Assembly: GCF_003265705.1 (NCBI RefSeq)
Contig: NW_020312788.1
Coordinates: forward strand, 868,001-932,000
DNA: 64,000 nucleotides
Direction of reading: 5' to 3'
Source of the DNA: Callorhinus ursinus
Lineage: Eukaryota; Chordata; Mammalia; Carnivora; Otariidae
The translations under genes were made by a program, and so were the position numbers. Shown piece by piece: positions 45,261-56,839 of this stretch (its first letter is position 1; every line of letters starts with the position of its first letter). The notes below the pieces were generated by a model. It worked only from the letters and a program-made list of their open reading frames with translations. It was not told where the DNA came from and searched no databases.

Positions 45261-46169
45261 TTAATTTTTGCTTACCTCTTTGGCCAAAAAAAAATGGGGG
45301 GGTACCTCATTATTAGTTTAACTGGGATACTTTAGGGATTTGTTGATTCCTAAAGAAGGAAAACACTCTTGGGCTTTGATATATAACATGAAGGAAATAC
45401 AAAGAATACAGAAGTGAAAACAAATAATAATCATGCAAAATAAGATCACCAGTATTGCAGGAAAAAAGAGAAACAAGAAAGAATGATCACAGCTTTTGTA
45501 TTATTTGTTTTTCATTAGGTTTGGCCACTTGGTAACTCTTATAAAGATTTTGAAGCCACACCCTGTATCTCAGTATCCCGATCGGTATGATTGCTGAGTA
45601 AGTTGAATATGCAAGTTATACTCAAATAGATGGGTATTTGTTTGTTCTTGGACACATATTATTTTAAGTTTTAGAACATGGCTCAAGAACAAATTCATCA
45701 AAAGGGCTCAAAAAGCCTGAAAAATGTTTTATAATGCCATTGCTCAAAGTTAGCACTGTAAGATGTACTTATGCTAATTTCCAAAGTCCCACTGAGTCCT
45801 TTAAATTTGATATTTGTTTGCCTCCTTGCTTTTCCCCAACCATAAGCTCATACAGTCTTAATTTGCCAGTTCTTGTATTCTCATTTCTTTTTTTTTTCTC
45901 CTATACTACTTTATTGCAGGCAGTTGTCATGTGTCAAGTGTAAGGTAAGAGCAGGAGGCCTTTTTTCAATGTGCTGAGAATGTTTGCCTTATTGGAAAAA
46001 AGTACATTCATCTAAGAGCCCTTAAAATAACCCATACTTAAAGGAACCCATAAAACTTACTTCAGTTCTTTGTCAGCAATCAAGGGAGCTTAAGAGAAAA
46101 CCAGCCTCAGACCCAGTGATGGGATTCAGATGCAGCAGTGAGGAGGAACACTGACCCGAAGAAATGCAC
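45261..46169. other. Unique non-coding stretch
   Basis: Nothing recognised; a T-rich patch is at about 45888-45897. Confidence 0.4.
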
Positions 46170-46385
46170 GGGCATGGGCTGAACACACTTTATGGTGCTG
46201 AGAATCTGACCAGATCATCTTGTTTAATCCTCATCTCAGGGCTAGCAGCCTAGGTCCTACTAGGGTCCCCTTTTCACAGCTGAAGCTTGGGCCAATTGAA
46301 TAACCTGCCTAGGTGGCATGCAGACATCCTGATCTAAACCCAGATCCGGAGGACACAGAGCCTGTGTTTTCAGCCTCCAGCACTT
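46170..46385 (-). repeat. MIR SINE, antisense
   Basis: 'gaccagatcatcttgtttaatcctcatctcag', 'ccccttttcacagctgaagcttgggccaattgaataacctgcctaggt', 'aacccagatccggaggacacagagcctgtg' mark an antisense MIR. A T18 run (46386-46403) follows it. Confidence 0.82.
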
Positions 46386-46699
46386 TTTTTTTTTTTTTTT
46401 TTACTGGACTCTTCCAGATAGTCACATAATCGTATTTGGGATCTTAATAAATGTTGCTCGGAGCGACTAACATTTAATTCTAGAAAACCTGCCAGGAAGT
46501 AGATTAAATTAAGCCCAACTCTATCTAGAGACACCCCTTGATCCCTGACCTGTTGACCTTTTATTTATCTTGTATCCATCGACTAATAGTAAGATTATAT
46601 ACACTGTACCACACTCAAGATTCTAATTTGGTGGAAAGACTTCTTAAGATTCTGTATAATTATAAATACAACATATATCACATGTGCAATATAAGGTCC

Positions 46700-47000
46700 T
46701 CAAGAGCCTCTCAGACATCATTCGTTCTTCCACAAATATTTGAGTACCTTTGTCTCTTGCTGTTACTGGGGATACAGTGGTGATAAGGAAATCTGAGATT
46801 CCTATGCTCTTAAGAACCTACACGCCAGTGGGGGAAGCAGACAATGAATGAAAGAAATAAGTAAACATGCTAGCACATTAAACAGAAGTGCCAAAGAAGA
46901 AAACTAAAGCAAGAAAGGGGCATAAGAAATGCTGGAGGCAGCGTCTGCAATTTTAGATTGAATGGCTGCAGTAGATGATATCTGAGTAAAGCCCTTAATA
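46700..47000. repeat. Ancient mammalian repeat, family not named
   Basis: 'ccacaaatatttgagtacctttgtctcttgctgttactggggatacagtgg', 'aagaacctacacgccagtgggggaagcagacaatgaatg' is the same ancient repeat as at 58.8 kb and related to the purine-rich blocks at 32.5 and 59.3 kb. Confidence 0.5.
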
Positions 47001-48299
47001 AATAAATAGGAATTGAGATCTTTGCATATGTTTTCGAGCAAAAGCTCCTACAGGGTAAAAAACATTATGTGTTACAGCATGTAGAGGCCAGAGGACTACT
47101 GTAAACACTTGGTAAAGGTTTAGCAACACGCTTTATGATATATATTTACGATATACATATACAAACTCATGATATGTTAGTTCCAGAGCACTTGGGCTGG
47201 TGCTAAACACACCCACCTAAGGGTGTATTTTGAATTCTAAGTATACAACAAATAAATTTTTGGTATAAGTTTTTTCAAATACTTCATGGGGCATACACTA
47301 AAAGAACTGTTTATTTAAATTTGGATTTAAGTGAGTATCCTGCATTTTTACTTGTTATATATGGCAACTCTAACCTGGGCAAATCAGTAACTCAGATTCT
47401 TCATCAGGAAAAGATAAATAAAAATTCTTGCCAAACTGGGACAAAAGGATTCCATTTGTGCTTTTAGGCAGAATGAAATGTAAATGTAAGACAACAGGAT
47501 TTTAAAAGAATTAAGAGATATACACATGGTCAGAATTTAAAAACACACACTTAGCAAGGTGTTATATTAGTCTTTATAATTCTGTACTTCTGAGATACAG
47601 GTCCTTGAACCAGGAAACTTCAGGCTTGACAGACAGGAGAAGGGTAATGAGAGGTATCTGGGGTGGCTTCCTTTCCCCAACCTCTGTCTCTCCTTTGGGC
47701 GGGGTCACAAGGTGACTTGTGGGTTGAGTTAATTTTGAATTACAGTTTTAACACTTTAAAGACTGAGTCAGGCCAGGGCACAGACTTGGTGGAGACAAAG
47801 GAAACGTCACACCTTTTTCATGCTGTATGCGGGAAAACTGAGGCCCAGAAAGGCTGATGTGACTTGTCCAAGTTAAGTCAGAGGAAGAGACGAGTCTAAC
47901 ATCCACATCCTTTGCATGATGCTCTCATCACTAGTACACCCCCAAAAGAGAATATTTAACCCAGTTTTCCTCTTTGAATTCTGGAAGCAATGCTCAGTTC
48001 AGAGAAAGAGAAACAAGAAATTCTGAAATAAAGTGCATGAGCAGCATGGCCTTAAATGATGAGGCCCAAAGACAGATGAGGGAGGGGGCGTGAGTGTAGG
48101 GAGGAACAGTTCAGGGAATTTTTTAAAAATTAGGTGAAAAAGCCTAAACAAGACTGTTGCAGTTAGCAGAGTCACAATGGAGAGGCTCAAGGACAGACAG
48201 CATGCAGGGCAATGCTGATGTGAATACACATTTAGGTCTGGATTGAGAAGCAGTGGGATCTAAAGAGAGGTGGCTGATGAATTGCCCAGCCAAAAGGGG
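47001..48299. other. Unique stretch with a MIR patch
   Basis: About 47815-47940 ('gcgggaaaactgaggcccagaaaggctgatgtgacttgtccaag') is an antisense MIR fragment. Nothing else recognised. Confidence 0.5.
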
Positions 48300-49310
48300 G
48301 GAAGCAGCACTGACTTGATTTTGTAATTTTAGCTTTTTATTTTGACTTAATTTCATATTTATAGTAAAGATGAAAGAATAACAGAAGGGATTCTGTATAT
48401 GCCTGAGCAGATTCCCCAAATATTAGCAAAGTACACATTTGCCTTTAGCCTCTCTCTCCTCTCTTTCTCTTGGTACATGTATACTGATATCCATATACAC
48501 CAAAAAACACATGTAATTTTTTTCTGAACCATTTCAGAGTCGGTTGCACCTGATGTTCCTTTATCCCTAAATATTTCAGTGTGTTCTTCTTAAAAGCAAG
48601 GGCACTCTCTCATATGACCATAGTACAATAACCAAAATCAGGAAATTAATATTAATACATACTATCATCCAATGTATAGAATGTTCAGATTTTGCCAACT
48701 GTTCCAATAATGTCTTATTCTATAGAAAAGGAAAATTCTGGACCATACACTGCATTCAGTTGTCATGTTTTTCTAGTCTCCTGTCATCTGGAACAGTTCC
48801 TCAGTCATCCTTTGTCATTCATTTTGAAGCCTACAGGTCAGTAATTTTGAAAGACGTCTCTCTGTTCGGTTTGTCTGCTATTTCTTCATGATTGGATTCA
48901 GGTTATGCACATTTGGCAGGAAATCCACAGGAGTGATGTTGTGTTCTTCTCAGTGCCTCCTATCAGGAGGCACATGCTGTCAATCTGTCCAATTACTGGT
49001 GATGCTAACTTTCATCACTTGGTTAAAGTGCTGTTTGCCAGATCACCCCCACCGCCCTTTTGTAATTACTAAGTATCTCATGGAGATTTACTCCGGGACT
49101 ACGTGAAAAGCTTGTTACTCCTTAAACTTTCACCTATTAGTTTTAGCATCCACTGATGATTTTTATCTGAAACAATGATTATTTTGGTAGTTGCCAAACA
49201 ATTATTTTCTGTTTTCATCACTCCTTTTACATTATTTCACATTTTACTGCAAAGAAAAGCTTACCCTGTTACTTCCTCCTTTCCCTCCCTCCCTTCTTTT
49301 TTTCTATCAA
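48300..49310. mobile_element. Old L1 3' region, probably antisense
   Basis: A 1-kb block with a familiar order: 'catttcagagtcggttgcacctgatg', 'gatttttgccaactgttccaataatgtc', 'tcatgattggattcaggttatgcacatttggcagg', 'aggaggcacatgctgtcaatctgtcc', 'tactggtgatgctaactttcatcacttgg'. I recognise it as a common ancient L1-derived (L1M-class) sequence but cannot fix the subfamily or orientation with certainty. The 72-codon frame at 48888-49106 is part of it. Confidence 0.6.
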
Positions 49311-49413
49311 TGTGAATTAATGCATTCTTATTTTATTCAGTAGATTATATTCTTTTATTATCATTATTTACTTTGATACTGAAATTGTCCTCAATTTGGC
49401 ACTGGCTTAATTT

Positions 49414-49580
49414 ATTTATTTACTTATTTAATTTGTTTTTTAGAGAGGGAGAGAGAGAGAGGTAGAGAGGATGAGAGAGAGAATCTTAAGCCACAGGGCT
49501 CGATCTCACAACCCTGAGATCATGACCTGAGCCTAAACCAAGAGTCAGACGCTTAACCAAATAAGCCACCCAGGCACCCC
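49414..49580 (-). mobile_element. Can-SINE, antisense, 17-bp TSD
   Basis: Antisense SINE from a TTTATTTACTTATTTAATTTG tail to AAGCCACCCAGGCACCCC; the body between 49475 and 49500 is shortened. TSD TGGCACTGGCTTAATTT / TGGCACTGGCTTATTTT (one mismatch) at 49397-49413 and 49581-49597. Confidence 0.95.
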
Positions 49581-49699
49581 TGGCACTGGCTTATTTTTAA
49601 AGAGTTAGGAATCACAGGCTTCAAAACGAATGGCCCAGAAAAGAATGTAGAACACTAAAAATTACACAGAGAAAGATGAATCCTTCAGAGAGAATGACA

Positions 49700-49915
49700 G
49701 TAACTCCTTCTTACTATTTATGAGTGCTTTTCATGTATCAGGTGAGATGCTGTGCACTTGATACATGTTATCTCATTGGACCTTCTAGACCTGGCGAGGT
49801 AGACATTGTGCCATTTTGTCTTCCATTTAAAGATGAGGAAATGGAGAAAATAAATTCATCAAAGTCTTCCCCTTAGTAGCAGCAGGTCTAGTGGACTGTA
49901 GACAGCCCCTGCTCT
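49700..49915 (-). repeat. MIR SINE, antisense
   Basis: 'tatttatgagtgcttttcatgtatcaggtgagatgctgtgcacttgatacatgttatctcattgg' and 'ccatttaaagatgaggaaatggag' mark an antisense MIR. Confidence 0.82.
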
Positions 49916-52470
49916 CAAGCACCAGGCAGCCCTACAAAGAAGTGTGGAAATCTTCAGGAAAGGAAACGGTCTTGGGAGCAAGTCTCCACTCTTATTGAGG
50001 GTAGCTGGACATTCATTCCAGGATTTATAAAGTCATCTGCACTTCTTGCATTTTTACAAATGGGGCATTTGGAAACTGTCTACAAGTCTGTCATCAGTCT
50101 AGGAACTTCCCTAACCTGCACTGTGGCAATCGTCCAACCCTGCCTACAATCCAGTGAGGAAAGCAAAAAGAAAGAGTTCATTTGTGCCAATGTCAACTGA
50201 CACGGATCCAGAAAAACATGAGTTGGCCAAGTCAGCCAGGCAAGCATTCCCATGGGTGAAGACAAGTGAAAGCCAAATTCAGGAAGAGAGGAGAAAACTA
50301 AGGGAACGGCAGGGCAGGGATTCTTAAGAAAAGCTGGTGTCTACTCAAGTCTTTAGATCCCAGGGGAAGACAGGGCCGTGGTGTTGCCCTCCTGGCGGGC
50401 TAACATACCAGATCCTTCTTCCTGCAACAATACCACCCCCTCAGCTGCCACCACACCACCACTTTGAATATCAAATTCCCGATCCTGTGAGAACGCACTT
50501 AGGTGAAAGAAGTATGTGGCATGCGAGTGAAACGAATAGAGACAAGTGCCCTGCCTGAGAGGGAAAAGCACAATTGGATCTGAGAATAATATCCTTACAC
50601 TCCCAGGAGGAACAAACTAAAAATAAAAGACAACAAGGTGCTTCCTGCCAGTCAGTAAATCTAATGAGCAAAGGAGATGCCTCAACCTGGCGCTGGGTAG
50701 TTAACCGTCAGCCTGCCTCCCTCCACCCGGGAGCAGCCATGTGGTTCTCAGAGCTAACAGCTGCCAAGCAGAACCCCCCAGATTAACCCATAGGTGGTGT
50801 TGAACCACTTCCCATTAAGATATTTGCAAAGCAAACAAAAATGATAGCCCCACTCTGAGTGCTGGGAGCCGGCCAGGAGCGCTGGCTGTTCTTGTTGACA
50901 CAAAGAGCTCTCCCGGGAAGGTCTGGGCCAGAGCAAGAAAGCCCATTCCTGCCTGCATCCCCAGGCTGTGTTGATTTTAGGCCATTAGAATCTTGGTAAC
51001 AGGGTCTGTTTATTATCTAATTTCCCAATCACAGCGGTCGCTAGGGCCCTGTTTCACCAAAGCTCTCTATTCCTGTCTTCCTGACCTATGCCATTCAGAC
51101 GAAAAGAAAAAAATTCAACCCTCCTCCTGTTTTGTCTACTCATCAAGGAGACAAGTCTGAGAAGTCACTGAGATACACACAGAAAAAGTGTGGCATTACT
51201 ACTGTCAATAGCTTCTGTGGTGAACACTTGCTTAGGTTCCTTCTTAGGTTAAAGTGACTGGGGCAATGCTAATGGGAAATGTGCTGGAATATTTGTGCCC
51301 TACAGGTAGAAGCCAACTGCCATTGAATTCACAAAACACACTTGGAGCAGAAACACTAATATTTTTTCCTCTTAACCCAAAGAAAATGAAATAAAGTTAA
51401 TAACATTGTGGAAATGTACAAAGTTGATCCGCCTTCAACCTCCGCATTATAATCTAGGTTTCCTTAAGTGTTGATGATAAAACACTTTTATGCAGAATTC
51501 ATTTTTACACAAATTTTGTTTCCTGCAATACTTGAGCAAGTTTTCTTTTCTCAAGTTTTTTTTTTCTTTCTTTCAAAATAGGCTCAATATGAAAAGATAT
51601 TTTTTGTCAAAAACTCATTCTGAGCCTGAATATCACAAGGGTATGGGTGAGGATACCAGCAAAGTAGGTATCAGAGATATATGGAATTTCTAGAAATTCC
51701 TACTCTCACAAAATGGGTAATGTAGGATGGGAACGAGGGGTAATGAAATGGTCAGAAGAATTTGCCAGATTTTGTCATTACTTGAAATTGTCCTTTAGAT
51801 GAGAAACCAGAACTTTTGAGGTGTAGGTATCAACTGTATAAGAAGAGAGACAGAGATGTTGAGAGAGAGAAGGAAAGAAAGAAGGAAAAGGAGAGAGCTA
51901 AAGATGGAGATTTCTTTAAAAAAGTAGAGGCATCATCATTCTAAAAAGTTGATTTTTTTAAAGAAAGGAGAGCTATTTGACATTTCAAGTACAAAGTTAA
52001 AGAGTAATGTTTCAGAATCTTAAACACATCATTCAGTTTTAGATGATATTTATCCAAATAAAATTAAATGCCACTGGACCAAAGTTCTTTGTAAATGTTC
52101 AAGTTTTCCAGAGAGAAAGTGAATCCAACTTTGCAGGTCAACTCTGCAGAGTCATGCCATCATTTGCTGACAAGCATCCTTTGCTGATGGCAAATGTATT
52201 CATGTCCTCAGGTGATCACATTAAAGGCCTTGGTGGGGTGGTGTCGTAACTTCAGCTATACGTAAGATATGTTGAACATACCAGAAATTGGTTTTCATGC
52301 CAAACTGTCCAAATCATTTCTGAAGATGCTTCATGTTTGTCTGAGACACCAGGCACAAAACATTGCCTTGAAGTGTGGATCTCATGTGTTGGGGGGGTGG
52401 TCAGAGAACCCAAGTCAAAAATGTGTTCTAACATTATTTCTGCTTAAGTTCACTACGTCTGGATCCTAGC
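49916..52470. other. Long unique stretch
   Basis: No repeat or gene recognised over 2.5 kb except a purine-rich low-complexity patch at about 51841-51898. About 50850-51060 is less AT-rich and repeat-free. Several overlapping short frames on both strands between 50080 and 50936 match no known family. Confidence 0.5.
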
Positions 52471-52483
52471 AACCAACCCTAAT

Positions 52484-52685
52484 TTTTTTTTTAAAGTTTT
52501 TTTACTCATTTATTTGAGAGAGAGAGATAGCTAGAGAGAGCACGAGTGGGCGGTGGGCAGGGAGGAGAGGGAGAAGCAGGTTCCGGCTGAGCAGGGAGCC
52601 TGACACGGGGCTCGATCCTAGGACCCTGGGATCATGACCTGAGCTGAAGGCAGACATTAACCGACTGAGTCACCCAGCTGCCCCT
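52484..52685 (-). mobile_element. Can-SINE, antisense, 12-bp TSD
   Basis: Antisense full-length SINE, TTTTAAAGTTTTTTTACTCATTTATTTGAG to GAGTCACCCAGCTGCCCC. TSD AACCAACCCTAA / AACCAACCCTAG at 52471-52482 and 52687-52698. Confidence 0.94.
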
Positions 52686-52699
52686 AAACCAACCCTAGA

Positions 52700-53010
52700 T
52701 TAAGATATTAACCATAGATACTTACCTGCCAGTAATTGAGCTTCATAAAGAAAACACATAATTAAGTATCTTCCAAACCTGGGTCTTATTTTTCAGTTAG
52801 GCAGTTAGATCCATCATAGAAAAATGAGACAATGTTAACATTTCCCTTCACTTATTTTGTTAGCTCTGCTAGGTTTCTGAGAAAACCAGATTCCTAATTT
52901 ATCAAAAATTAATTACTATATTCAAGTCAAACTCAACATAAATAAAGAAGCATTTCTTGAGGTCAAACTAATTAAATTTACCTTTGGATCTGACAGAAAT
53001 AAAGAAGATA
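52700..53010. other. Unique non-coding stretch
   Basis: Nothing recognised. Confidence 0.4.
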
Positions 53011-53014
53011 GTAG

Positions 53015-53275
53015 GAAGGGAAAAATGAAGGGGGGGAATCAGAAGGGGAGATGAACCATGAGAGACGATGGACTCTGAGAAACAAACTGAGGGTTCTAGA
53101 GGGGAGGGGGTGTGGAGGGATGGGTTAGCCTGGTGATGGGTATTAAAGAGGGCATGTATTGAATGGAGCACAGGGTGTTATACGCAAACAATGAATCATG
53201 GAACACTACATCAAAAACTAATGATGTAATGTATGGTGATTAACATGACATAATAAAAAAAAAGAAAGAAAAATT
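53015..53275 (+). mobile_element. Caniform L1 3' end, strongly 5'-truncated
   Basis: A ~250-bp L1 3' terminus: 'gaatcagaaggggagatgaaccatgagagacgatgg', 'aaactgagggttctagaggggaggggg', 'ggttagcctggtgatgggtattaaagagggcatg', 'ggtgttatacgcaaacaatgaatcatgg', ending ACATAATAAAAAAAAAG. The 3' UTR differs from the L1 at 38.9-41.1 kb, so two L1 lineages are sampled. It looks little diverged. Confidence 0.93.
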
Positions 53276-53419
53276 TAAAGAGCACATATTCATTCAGCCA
53301 TTCATCAATTACCTTTATGCTTATGATGGCCCATGATTCTAGATCCAGATTTAGTTGAATCATTCAGAAGTGAGTGGCAGTTTCAACCCTGGAGTTTACT
53401 ATCTCATGGAGAATATAGT

Positions 53420-53640
53420 AATAACAGTTAATGTTTTTGTGCATTTACTACAGGCTAGGTAGTCTTCTAAACATTCCCTATAGTTTTTTCTCACAACAGC
53501 CATAGGAGGAAGGTACCATTATTAGACATACGCTTTAACTTGCCCAAGGTCATCGAGCTAGCTGGACACAGACCTGAGCCTAGACAGAAGCAATCTGGCT
53601 CCAGAGTCTGTAGCCTAAATTGCTTCCTCTGCCTGCATGG
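53420..53640 (-). repeat. MIR SINE, antisense
   Basis: 'tttactacaggctaggtagtcttctaaacattccc', 'aacttgcccaaggtcatcgagctagctgg', 'tctggctccagagtctgtag' show an antisense MIR. Confidence 0.88.
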
Positions 53641-53969
53641 TGCCTCTGCACACACTGGACAGGAATCAGACTCAGATGCTGGTGGGGCCAGGCCATGAAT
53701 TAAGCAGGCCATGAGTAGGTATCAATGAAAGACAGATTCTACACGGTTCCAGCAGACTGCTGCTTAGATACTCCAATTTTTCAAAAGCCATCAGAAATTT
53801 GGATTGTTCCATGAAATCTATTTTTATATGTTGGAAACTAATTAAGAATTTCAAAAACATTGTGCAGGCCAAACAAAATATGTCTGCAGACCATATTCTA
53901 CCCAATGACTGTACGTGTACATCTTTCAGCTTATAGAATACGGTCCAAAATATTTTGTGCATCTTTTAA

Positions 53970-54185
53970 GCCTCCCACGTCTTGGCTCCCATCTGCCTTC
54001 TTGCCTGTTAGAGTACTCTCTGCATCACGCCACCCTCACCCCTGGCCCCTCAGCCGTCGTCCCACTGGACACCTCACTTTCCCAGAGCGCCCCCTGAACA
54101 TCCTGCCTCTGGACCATGGCTCACTCTTTCTTCTGCCCAGGATGCTCTTCTAGCTTTAGTCTGCTTCAAGGCCCTGCAGGTAGTG
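53970..54185 (+). mobile_element. Probable L2 fragment
   Basis: 'cctcccacgtcttggctcccatctgcc', 'ggctcactctttcttctgcccaggatgctcttctagc', 'ctgcttcaaggccctgcagg' follow L2 text, well diverged. Confidence 0.5.
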
Positions 54186-54919
54186 CCACATGTGTGATAG
54201 CATGAAGGCTGGGTAAAATATCAACAGGTAAAGAAGGAACTGGCAAGGAAATTCTATTCAGAAGGAACAGCAGGAACAGATAGACAGAAACAGGAAAACA
54301 AAAGACATATTGAAAACCACCCAACAGCTCCAAGTATTTTAAAAAGGGGCCTCCAGTCTCTGGAATCTGGTCCTATAAAGAGAACTTGGACTGCTGACAT
54401 TCTTGACATCCACAATCCTTCTAAAAGGCTCCTTTGCATAAGGATCACTGATGATTTAAGGTTTGTTGAAATAGTTCAGATAAATATTTATGTACAGCCA
54501 TAGGCAAATCCACAAGGAAAAATATAACTCAAAACAGATTTTTTCCCTGCAGCTCCTTTCAGCTGGTGATAAGGTTTCTGGCTTCAAAAAGGTTTTGAAA
54601 TGTGACCAATTAATATTTTAAAAATCAAGAAACTCTAAGAAGGCCCTAATAATTGAGTAAGTTCTGAAAGTTATCATTTGAGGGTGTGCCCCTGGAATCC
54701 TGGCCATACTGGCAAGAGTGAGTCAGGCCCAAAGTCAATCTCAGATTTATCCCTGAGATAACAGCCAGGACCACAGAAAATAAAATTGGGCTCTCAAGTT
54801 AAAGCAGAGAGTGAGCATTGTTCAAAGTTTCTAAAGGGCTGGAATCCTCAATGCTTATTTTAGTCTAAAGCCCTAGAGCAAAGCCAGAGGGATGTTGACC
54901 CTTCCTATCAGGTTAGCTT
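54186..54919. other. Unique non-coding stretch
   Basis: Nothing recognised. Confidence 0.4.
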
Positions 54920-54933
54920 TATAGTGACCTTTT

Positions 54934-55130
54934 GTTTTTTTAAAAATTTTAAAAGATTTTATTTATTTATTTGGGAGAGAGACTGAGAGAGCACAAGCAG
55001 GGGGAGCGGCAGAGGGAGAAGCAGGCTCCCCACTGAGCAGGGAGCCCAACACGAGCTCCATCCCAGGACCCTGAGATCATGACCTGAGCCGAAGGCAGAC
55101 GCTTAACCGACTGAGCCACGCAGGTGCCCC
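54934..55130 (-). mobile_element. Can-SINE, antisense
   Basis: Antisense SINE, TTTTAAAAGATTTTATTTATTTATTTGGG to GAGCCACGCAGGTGCCCC. TSD is imperfect: TATAGTGACCTTTT / TACAGTAACCTTTC at about 54920-54933 and 55131-55144. Confidence 0.95.
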
Positions 55131-55189
55131 TACAGTAACCTTTCAAATACTACTATTACTACCACTATTGCTACCACTTCCATCACCAC

Positions 55190-55410
55190 AAGCGATAGCA
55201 GCTGGTCTTCATCCCTTGAGCATTTATTACACGTCTAGAACTACGCTAGTTCCCTTCCATAGATCATCTCTAATCCTCACACACATTACTGTTTTGCAGC
55301 CCAGCATATTGAAGTTCAGAAAGATGAAGGAAATTGCCCAAGACTCATAGTTTATAAGGAGCTGAACTAAGGTTTAAACCCAGGACTGTCACCAAGGCCC
55401 ATCTGCTTTC
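55190..55410 (-). repeat. MIR SINE, antisense
   Basis: 'ttgagcatttattacacgtctagaactacgctag', 'ttgaagttcagaaagatgaaggaaattgcccaagac', 'aaacccaggactgtcacc' fit an antisense MIR. Confidence 0.8.
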
Positions 55411-56428
55411 CACCCAAATGAGATAACACACAGAGTATCTTTCACATCCTCAGTGCTTCATCAAAGAAGGCCACCACCTCCACCACTGCTCCCATACCTG
55501 CTGCCTACCTCTTTCAGGGTCCACATGAGGTCCTCTACTGCTTTAGTGCATTGACTTGGCCACAGCGGTAGAAAGTTTGCTGGAGGGCTAGCCTCCTGAG
55601 GGGGTGAAATGGAAGTAGAAGGAAAACTGAGCATGGGGACTGAAGGGTGGGAGAGAAAAGGCCCTCTGATCTGTAAGAAAAGTTTTGTTTTATCTTCTTC
55701 GCAGTGCCACATATTTCTGCAATGACCCCCCCACGCAGAGTGTTTGTCAAGATATGTGGCAATCTGTACTTTCACAGCCCACACGAAAATCTGGCCCACA
55801 GTCGGGCCTGACTGGGAGGCTGTTTCTCTGGCTCATCGATTCTGAGGTCAGCCCAATTGGCTCCAAGCCCCAGAGCTGCAAGGATGACACACGGGAGAAA
55901 TATGTGCTCGTTTTCCCCTCTCGCGAGGTGCCAGCTCTCCTCGAGCCGCCTGAGTTGTGAAGATTCCCATCCCTCTGAGTCTGAATCCTCACTCAAGTGG
56001 CCCACACGAAGCTTCTCTGGAGGTGTGTTACAAGCTGCCGCGTAAAAACACGTGCAGCAGCATTATCAATCTCCTGCCTCCCTTACAGGGGCTGCTTTTT
56101 ATAGGACAACAGGCTGGCTGGGCTAAAGAATGTCAAATAAAAGCCTTGCGAGGGCTTTGCCATATGCAGGCCAAATTAAATTAAGGAGCATAATCCTCAC
56201 TATTGTACTTATCAGCATTAGAATAGAGGATTACCAACATGGGAACAAAGCCCCATGACATAAAAGACTATTTCCTTTCTGTCATTCACTGTACACAGTT
56301 ACAGGCTCATGGAGGAAGAGGGGCGGAGGAGTGCCACCCCAACCACTCATTTCTCCTGTCAACCTGGAGTTGCCTTCTCCTTAGCCAAGTTAGCTCCCAC
56401 CCCATGGTACACAGATGGGAGCATCTTC
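55411..56428. other. Unique, relatively GC-rich stretch; possible conserved element
   Basis: No repeat recognised. The part from about 55690 to 56240 is repeat-free and the least AT-rich unique block in the window, with several CpG (for example 'ctctcgcgaggtgcc' and 'tcctcgagccgcc' near 55920-55950). It switches to homeodomain-like AT words (AAATTAAATTAAGG, about 56172). Open frames on both strands overlap (55685-56045), so none is credible as a gene. Confidence 0.5.
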
Positions 56429-56441
56429 TCCATGAGGCTTT

Positions 56442-56640
56442 TTTTTTTTTTTTAAAGATTTTATTTATTTATTTGAGAAAGAGAGAATGAGAGACAGAGA
56501 GTACGAGAGGGAAGAGGGTCAGAGGGAGAAGCAGACTCCCTGCTGAGCAGGGAGCCTGATGTGGGACTTGATCCCAGGACTCCAGGATCATGACCTGAGC
56601 CGAAGGCAGTCACTTAACCAACTGAGCCACCCAGGCGCCC
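56442..56640 (-). mobile_element. Can-SINE, antisense, perfect 13-bp TSD
   Basis: Antisense full-length SINE, TTTAAAGATTTTATTTATTTATTTGAG to GAGCCACCCAGGCGCCC. Perfect TSD TCCATGAGGCTTT at 56429-56441 and 56641-56653. Very similar to the copy at 96-304, including the CAGACTCCCTGC body, so the two may be of one subfamily. Confidence 0.97.
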
Positions 56641-56839
56641 TCCATGAGGCTTTATCCCAAGACATTGGTGCTGGAATTTTTCCCACCAATCATAGAATGA
56701 CAATTTTATGCCAATCAGGGTTTATTCCTTAGCTTGCTGTGATTTACGATTTGTTACAATGACAGTTATAAAGAACAAAGAGCAGAAAAAAGCCATGGGC
56801 TAAGCATTTGGAGCCTGGAACCTAGACTTGCAGCAGAAT

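Noticed and set aside
55685..56045. Possible exon in the GC-richer block
   Set aside because: Five overlapping frames on both strands, no protein family recognised and no convincing splice-site pair. Kept only as a candidate non-coding element.
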